Source: Deltaproteobacteria bacterium
Lineage (GTDB): Bacteria > Desulfobacterota > Deferrimicrobia > Deferrimicrobiales > Deferrimicrobiaceae
DNA length: 13,599 nt
Reading direction: 5' to 3'
Assembly (NCBI GenBank): GCA_025357175.1
Contig: JANXPS010000071.1
Location: forward strand, 1-13,599
Shown: positions 13,513 to 13,599 of the stretch, in pieces
Layout of the letters: each line of letters begins with the position of its first letter
Position numbering within the stretch: position 1 is the stretch's first letter
Translations under genes and position numbers: made by a program
The notes under the pieces: generated by a model
What the model saw: the letters and a program-made list of their open reading frames with translations, nothing else
Told to the model about the DNA's origin: nothing
Databases searched by the model: none

Positions 13513-13599
13513 ATGCGCCATACCATTTCGGTCCTGGTCGAAAACGAGTTCGGAGTGCTCTCCCGCGTCGCGGGGCTTTTCTCGGGCCGCGGCTTCAAC
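13513..13599 (+). CDS. ilvN: Acetolactate synthase small (regulatory) subunit, partial
   Basis: Only the first 29 residues are present before the window ends. MRHTISVLVENEFGVLSRV and GLFSGRGFN are the start of the ACT domain of AHAS small subunits, which bind valine and impose feedback inhibition on the large subunit. The AGGAGG ribosome site (13502-13507) overlaps the ilvB stop and is 5 bases from the ATG, so it is co-translated with ilvB. Confidence 0.93.
   Translation, partial: MRHTISVLVENEFGVLSRVAGLFSGRGFN

Noticed and set aside
12475..13521. A long minus-strand open frame opposite ilvB (348 codons)
   Set aside because: This is a shadow effect of high GC codon bias. The composition is rich in Arg, His, Asp and Val with no domain, and ilvB on the plus strand is unmistakable.

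Overview
This window is a high-GC bacterial chromosome segment carrying mostly housekeeping genes. The organism is probably a Desulfobacterota/Deltaproteobacteria-type anaerobe, of a Geobacter-like or related lineage. That placement is an inference from three things: the gene order, a clostridial-type 2[4Fe-4S] ferredoxin inside an essential operon, and an exported CxxCH/choice-of-anchor protein of a style common in that group. Nothing in the sequence fixes the genus.

Layout. (1) Positions 1-1012, minus strand: the 5' part of an exported protein that runs off the left edge. It has a signal peptide, one CxxCH heme-type motif, a calcium-loop-like stretch and two tandem Ig-like 'choice-of-anchor D' repeats. 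(2) Positions 1013-1504: a roughly 490-base divergent intergenic region. It holds a sigma-54-like promoter candidate facing left, a repeated GTAAC motif with a 17-bp palindrome, a strong GC hairpin, and a sigma-70-like promoter with a structured leader in front of rpsB. (3) Positions 1505-4601, plus strand: rpsB-tsf-pyrH-frr, a classic translation/UMP kinase cluster. (4) Positions 4655-9722, plus strand: a 55-residue ferredoxin, then uppS-cdsA-dxr-rseP-tsaB, tightly packed with overlaps of 4 to 20 bases or gaps of at most a few bases. These genes cover undecaprenyl-PP synthesis, CDP-diacylglycerol synthesis, the MEP isoprenoid pathway, a site-2 membrane protease and tRNA t6A modification. (5) Positions 9751-9966: a small DUF465/YdcH-like gene with its own promoter inside the end of tsaB, followed by a probable terminator. 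(6) Positions 10080-13599: branched-chain amino-acid genes ilvD-ilvB-ilvN. An 11-bp hairpin sits in the ilvD-ilvB gap, and ilvN is cut by the right edge.

How they work together. The left plus-strand block supplies ribosome parts, elongation and recycling factors and UMP. The middle block makes envelope lipid precursors: Dxr starts the isoprenoid route, UppS builds the C55 carrier, and CdsA feeds phospholipids. The ferredoxin could be an electron donor to iron-sulfur enzymes such as IspG/IspH of the same pathway, which are not in this window. The right block makes acetohydroxy acids and their 2-keto products for valine, isoleucine and leucine.

I found no mobile element, CRISPR array, tRNA or rRNA, and no convincing new system. 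The points most worth a second look are the ferredoxin's position, the left-edge surface protein with its regulatory region, the rpsB leader, and the somewhat divergent IlvD.
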